Below are positions 13,570 through 15,532 of a stretch of DNA of 15,532 nucleotides, piece by piece. The position numbers and the translations under genes are program-made. The stretch covers positions 1 to 15,532 of the forward strand of contig JBKPHS010000160.1 in the NCBI GenBank assembly GCA_046729975.1. The letters are read 5' to 3'. The notes beneath the pieces were generated by a model. It made no database searches. It worked only from the letters and a program-made list of their open reading frames with translations, and was not told where the DNA came from. The stretch is from JBKPHS01 sp046729975 (GTDB lineage Bacteria; Actinomycetota; Thermoleophilia; Solirubrobacterales; Thermoleophilaceae). How positions within the stretch are numbered: position 1 is the stretch's first letter; every line of letters begins with the position of its first letter.

Positions 13570-14037
13570 CTACGACGTGCTGCCGACGGGAGCGCCGCCC
13601 GTATCCGCGGTGGTGGTCGAGGTGTACTCGAACTCCTCCTCCGCTCCGAACAGGCCGTCGAGCACCTTCTTGCGCAGCCCCTCGCTCAGGGCGAGAGCGA
13701 TGCCTGCGCCGACGATCAGGAGGAGCAGCTTGCTGCCGCGGCGCTTGCGCTTGCGCCGGGACTTCGCGCCCCGGAGCGAGTCGGCGGCCTGCCGCAGGTT
13801 GGCGGCGGCCTCCGTCAGCTGCTTCTGCGTCTTCCTGTCGTCCATGATGGCCTTCGCGGGGCCCTTTCCGTTCGACATGCGTGTGTAGGCCTTCTTGGCC
13901 GACTGGAACGCGGTGCGCAGGTTGTCCCGCAGCTCCTCGTCCTCGACGAGCCGCTGGACATAGGGATTCGAGCGAGCGGCCTTGCCCGCGGCGACCGCAC
14001 CGGCTCCCACCTTCGCGGCCTTCTTCTGTCTTGCCAT
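13570..14037 (-). CDS. Small basic protein with one membrane segment, unknown function
   Basis: 155 residues from the ATG at 14037. The N-terminal 100 residues are Lys/Arg/Ala-rich and helical, including a conserved-looking core with NPYVQRLVEDEELRDNL (24-40). A very basic cluster (RRKRKRR, 94-100) precedes one hydrophobic segment (about 103-118). An acidic and then Thr/Ser/Gly-rich tail ends the protein. The positive-inside rule puts the N-terminal part in the cytoplasm. I do not recognise a family. A further 17 codons are open upstream, but 14037 is preferred because AGGAGA lies 3 nt before it. This is the only clear Shine-Dalgarno sequence in the window, with a TATTCT box about 30 nt upstream. 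Confidence 0.75.
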   Translation of the reverse strand: MARQKKAAKVGAGAVAAGKAARSNPYVQRLVEDEELRDNLRTAFQSAKKAYTRMSNGKGPAKAIMDDRKTQKQLTEAAANLRQAADSLRGAKSRRKRKRRGSKLLLLIVGAGIALALSEGLRKKVLDGLFGAEEEFEYTSTTTADTGGAPVGSTS

Positions 14038-14040
14038 GGC

Positions 14041-14073
14041 TCTCCTCGTCCGCTTGCTGTGGAGGCGAGAATA
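14041..14073 (-). promoter_or_regulatory. Promoter with leader and Shine-Dalgarno for the small membrane protein
   Basis: Minus-strand TATTCT (14073-14068) is followed about 21 bases later by AGGAGA (14046-14041) and, 3 nt on, the ATG at 14037. This conventional leader contrasts with most other starts here and decides the choice of start codon. Confidence 0.5.
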
Positions 14074-14108
14074 CCCGGGTCGGGGCACCGGGACACGGAA
14101 ACGGCAGT

Positions 14109-14129
14109 CCCCAGCCCCCAGCCCCCAGG
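14109..14129. repeat. Three tandem 7-bp repeats (CCCCAGC)
   Basis: CCCCAGC, CCCCAGC, CCCCAGG in direct succession, between the two divergent genes and 14 bp before the TAGCGT box. It could be slippage-prone sequence; no function is evident. Confidence 0.6.
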
Positions 14130-14142
14130 CCGCGTGGGTCGG

Positions 14143-14148
14143 TAGCGT
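14143..14148 (+). promoter_or_regulatory. Candidate -10 box for the 164-residue gene
   Basis: TAGCGT ends 8 nt before the ATG at 14157, without a Shine-Dalgarno sequence, in the same layout as metG, LCP and ROK. Confidence 0.4.
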
Positions 14149-14156
14149 TCATTGAC

Positions 14157-14651
14157 ATGACGACCAGAGACCAGTTCACCGACGAGGAGTGGTCGCGGCT
14201 CGAGCGTGCGCCGATCGTCGCGGGCATGGCGATCACGTTTGCCGACCCCGGCGGCCCTATCGAGGTGATCAAGGAGTCGACGGCGGCGATCAGGACCGTG
14301 ACGGAGGCGGGCCAGTCGGGCGGCCATGGTGAGCTTGTCGATGCAGTCGCCAAGAGCGTGATCGAGAAGGTGCGGCAGCGCCATAGTCCGCTTGGCGATT
14401 TCAAGCCGAGAGGCGCGCTGGCCGGGCAGGAGATCCTGGAGGAGCTTCGAGCCGTTAACGAGCTGGTGACGCAGAAGGCGACACCCGAGGACGCGGCCGC
14501 CTTCCGCCGGTGGCTCCTCACGGCCGCCGGCAGCTCCGCCGAGGCCGCGAAGGAGGGCGGCTTCCTCGGCTTCAACGCCCAGCGCGTGAGCGAGGGCGAG
14601 GAGCAGATGCTCGAGAGGCTCCGCCAGGTGCTCGCCCCGCCCGCGCCGTGA
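14157..14651 (+). CDS. Conserved-looking hypothetical protein, 164 residues
   Basis: No family recognised. The protein is soluble, with no signal peptide or membrane segment and no Cys. It appears mostly helical, with a motif-like start (FTDEEWSRLERAPIVAGMAI, 7-26), a Gly/Pro turn (FADPGGPIEVIKE, 28-40), and a Gly-rich segment near the end (AAKEGGFLGFNAQRVSEGE, 130-148) before a last amphipathic helix. I have a loose impression that similar endings occur in other uncharacterised bacterial proteins, but this is memory only. The ATG at 14157 is preferred over the longer open frame, which would overlap the divergent gene; a TAGCGT box precedes it. Codon use resembles the neighbours. It converges on lon with a 7-bp gap. 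Confidence 0.75.
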   Translation: MTTRDQFTDEEWSRLERAPIVAGMAITFADPGGPIEVIKESTAAIRTVTEAGQSGGHGELVDAVAKSVIEKVRQRHSPLGDFKPRGALAGQEILEELRAVNELVTQKATPEDAAAFRRWLLTAAGSSAEAAKEGGFLGFNAQRVSEGEEQMLERLRQVLAPPAP

Positions 14652-14658
14652 GCGTCGG

Positions 14659-15532
14659 CTAGCGGCTCCTGGCGGCGACCCGCTCGCGCTGCGCGCGCCG
14701 GCGCGTGGGCGCGCGCTTGCGTCTCGGAACCTCGGCCTCGAGCGCCTCGCGCAGGACCTGGTCGATCCTGTCGACGAAGACGAACTCGATGTCCTTGCGG
14801 AGGTGCTGCGGGATGTCGTCCAGGTCGGGCTCGTTGAGCTTCGGTGCGATCACGCGCTTCAGGCCGGCGCGCTGCGCCGCCAGCGACTTCTCCTTGAGGC
14901 CGCCGATCGGAAGCACATTCCCGCTCAGAGTGATCTCGCCGGTCATCGCCGTGTCCGACCGGACCGGCCGCCCGGTGACTCGCGAGACGAGGGCCGTGGT
15001 CATCGTCACGCCCGCGCTCGGCCCGTCCTTCGGGACCGCCCCCGCCGGCACGTGAATGTGGATGTCGTGCTCCCTGAACCAGTCGGGGGGCACCGTCGCG
15101 CCCCACTTCGACACGTTCGCCCTCACCCAGGCGAGCGCCGCCTCGGCCGACTCGCGCATCACGTCGCCGAGCTGACCCGTGATACGTAGCCTGCCCTCGC
15201 CGTCGAAGGCGGTCGCCTCGACGAAGAGGACCTCGCCGCCGACCGGGGTCCACGCGAGTCCGGTCGCCACCCCCGGCTGACCAGTGCGACGGCCGACCAG
15301 CTCGGACACACGCCGCCGCCGGCCGAGCAGCTCCGTCACCTGCCGCGGCCGGATCACGCGCTTCCGCGTGCGCGTGCCCTCGGCGAATTCGCGCGCCACC
15401 TTGCGGCAGACGGCGCCGATCTCGCGCTCGAGGTTGCGCACTCCGGCCTCGCGCGTGTAACCGTCGATGATCAGCATCAGCGCCTCGTCCGTGAACTCGA
15501 TCCGGGCTGGTGTCAGGCCGTTGCGCTCGATC
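14659..15532 (-). CDS. lon: ATP-dependent protease Lon, C-terminal part only
   Basis: Lon degrades misfolded and regulatory proteins in the cytosol. The window holds the last 290 residues; the gene continues beyond the right edge. The visible part begins in the AAA+ small domain (GYTREAGVRNLEREIG, with the sensor-2 Arg) and then contains the serine-lysine protease domain. The catalytic Ser is in PKDGPSAG and the catalytic Lys, 43 residues later, is in GGLKEKSLAA, the same spacing as in E. coli Lon (S679/K722). The last 20 or so residues are very rich in Arg/Lys, an extension beyond the usual end. The frame is open through the edge, so the first Met in the fragment is internal, not a start. 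Confidence 0.97.
   Translation of the reverse strand, partial: IERNGLTPARIEFTDEALMLIIDGYTREAGVRNLEREIGAVCRKVAREFAEGTRTRKRVIRPRQVTELLGRRRRVSELVGRRTGQPGVATGLAWTPVGGEVLFVEATAFDGEGRLRITGQLGDVMRESAEAALAWVRANVSKWGATVPPDWFREHDIHIHVPAGAVPKDGPSAGVTMTTALVSRVTGRPVRSDTAMTGEITLSGNVLPIGGLKEKSLAAQRAGLKRVIAPKLNEPDLDDIPQHLRKDIEFVFVDRIDQVLREALEAEVPRRKRAPTRRRAQRERVAARSR

Noticed and set aside
14109..14129. CRISPR-like or larger repeat array
   Set aside because: There are only three 7-bp units with no spacers.
13028..15253. A 741-codon open frame on the minus strand
   Set aside because: It crosses asparaginase, the membrane protein, the 164-residue gene and part of lon in wrong frames, with Arg/Gly-rich composition. 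It is a shadow of genes with strong motifs.
1..15532. Horizontally acquired island or defence system
   Set aside because: No integrase, transposase, toxin-antitoxin pair, restriction gene or tRNA border is present, and base composition looks even throughout.

Overview
The window is dense, very GC-rich bacterial chromosome with mostly complete, ordinary housekeeping genes. The high GC, GTG starts, an LCP cell-wall enzyme, an MmpL transporter with its TetR repressor, the FmdB form and the frequent leaderless-looking starts all point to Actinomycetota. The deep-branching class Thermoleophilia (Solirubrobacterales-like) is my best guess, but this is inference from style and not from a marker gene. 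I see no insertion sequence, prophage, CRISPR array, tRNA or rRNA gene.

Left part (1-5973, all minus strand, read right to left): a ROK sugar kinase overlaps rsmI (16S rRNA C1402 2'-O-methyltransferase) by 4 bp. Next come a secreted and probably membrane-tethered M23 peptidase, metG, tatD and rsmA (cut by the left edge). metG-tatD-rsmA is a tight translation and ribosome-maturation group (9 bp gap, then 4 bp overlap). metG appears to have its own promoter, behind two near-identical palindromes 24 bp apart.

Middle (5998-9479): an LCP (LytR-CpsA-Psr) enzyme diverges from the ROK kinase across only 24 bp. It converges on a small FmdB-type zinc-ribbon gene. A 325-bp gap follows with imperfect hairpins and a possible 41-codon gene, then glyS, which converges on a PPOX/FMN split-barrel gene. 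In both convergent pairs the stop codons are 2 bp apart, and a terminator-like hairpin lies inside the 3' end of the opposing gene.

Right part (9499-15532): an MmpL-family exporter and a TetR regulator form a likely efflux unit. A nearly identical 16-bp palindrome lies in front of each, which makes a good candidate operator. A cytosolic L-asparaginase diverges from tetR and ends in a strong hairpin. Then come a small basic membrane protein, an unrecognised 164-residue protein, and the C-terminal part of lon (cut by the right edge).

The most consistent unexplained signal is in the promoters. Ten genes plus one doubtful small ORF have a TANNNT box ending 6-9 nt before the start codon and no Shine-Dalgarno sequence, which suggests widespread leaderless transcription. 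The neatest case is the ROK/LCP pair, where one palindromic GTATAC sits exactly midway between two divergent ATGs. I did not find a convincing new multi-gene system; the best leads are regulatory.
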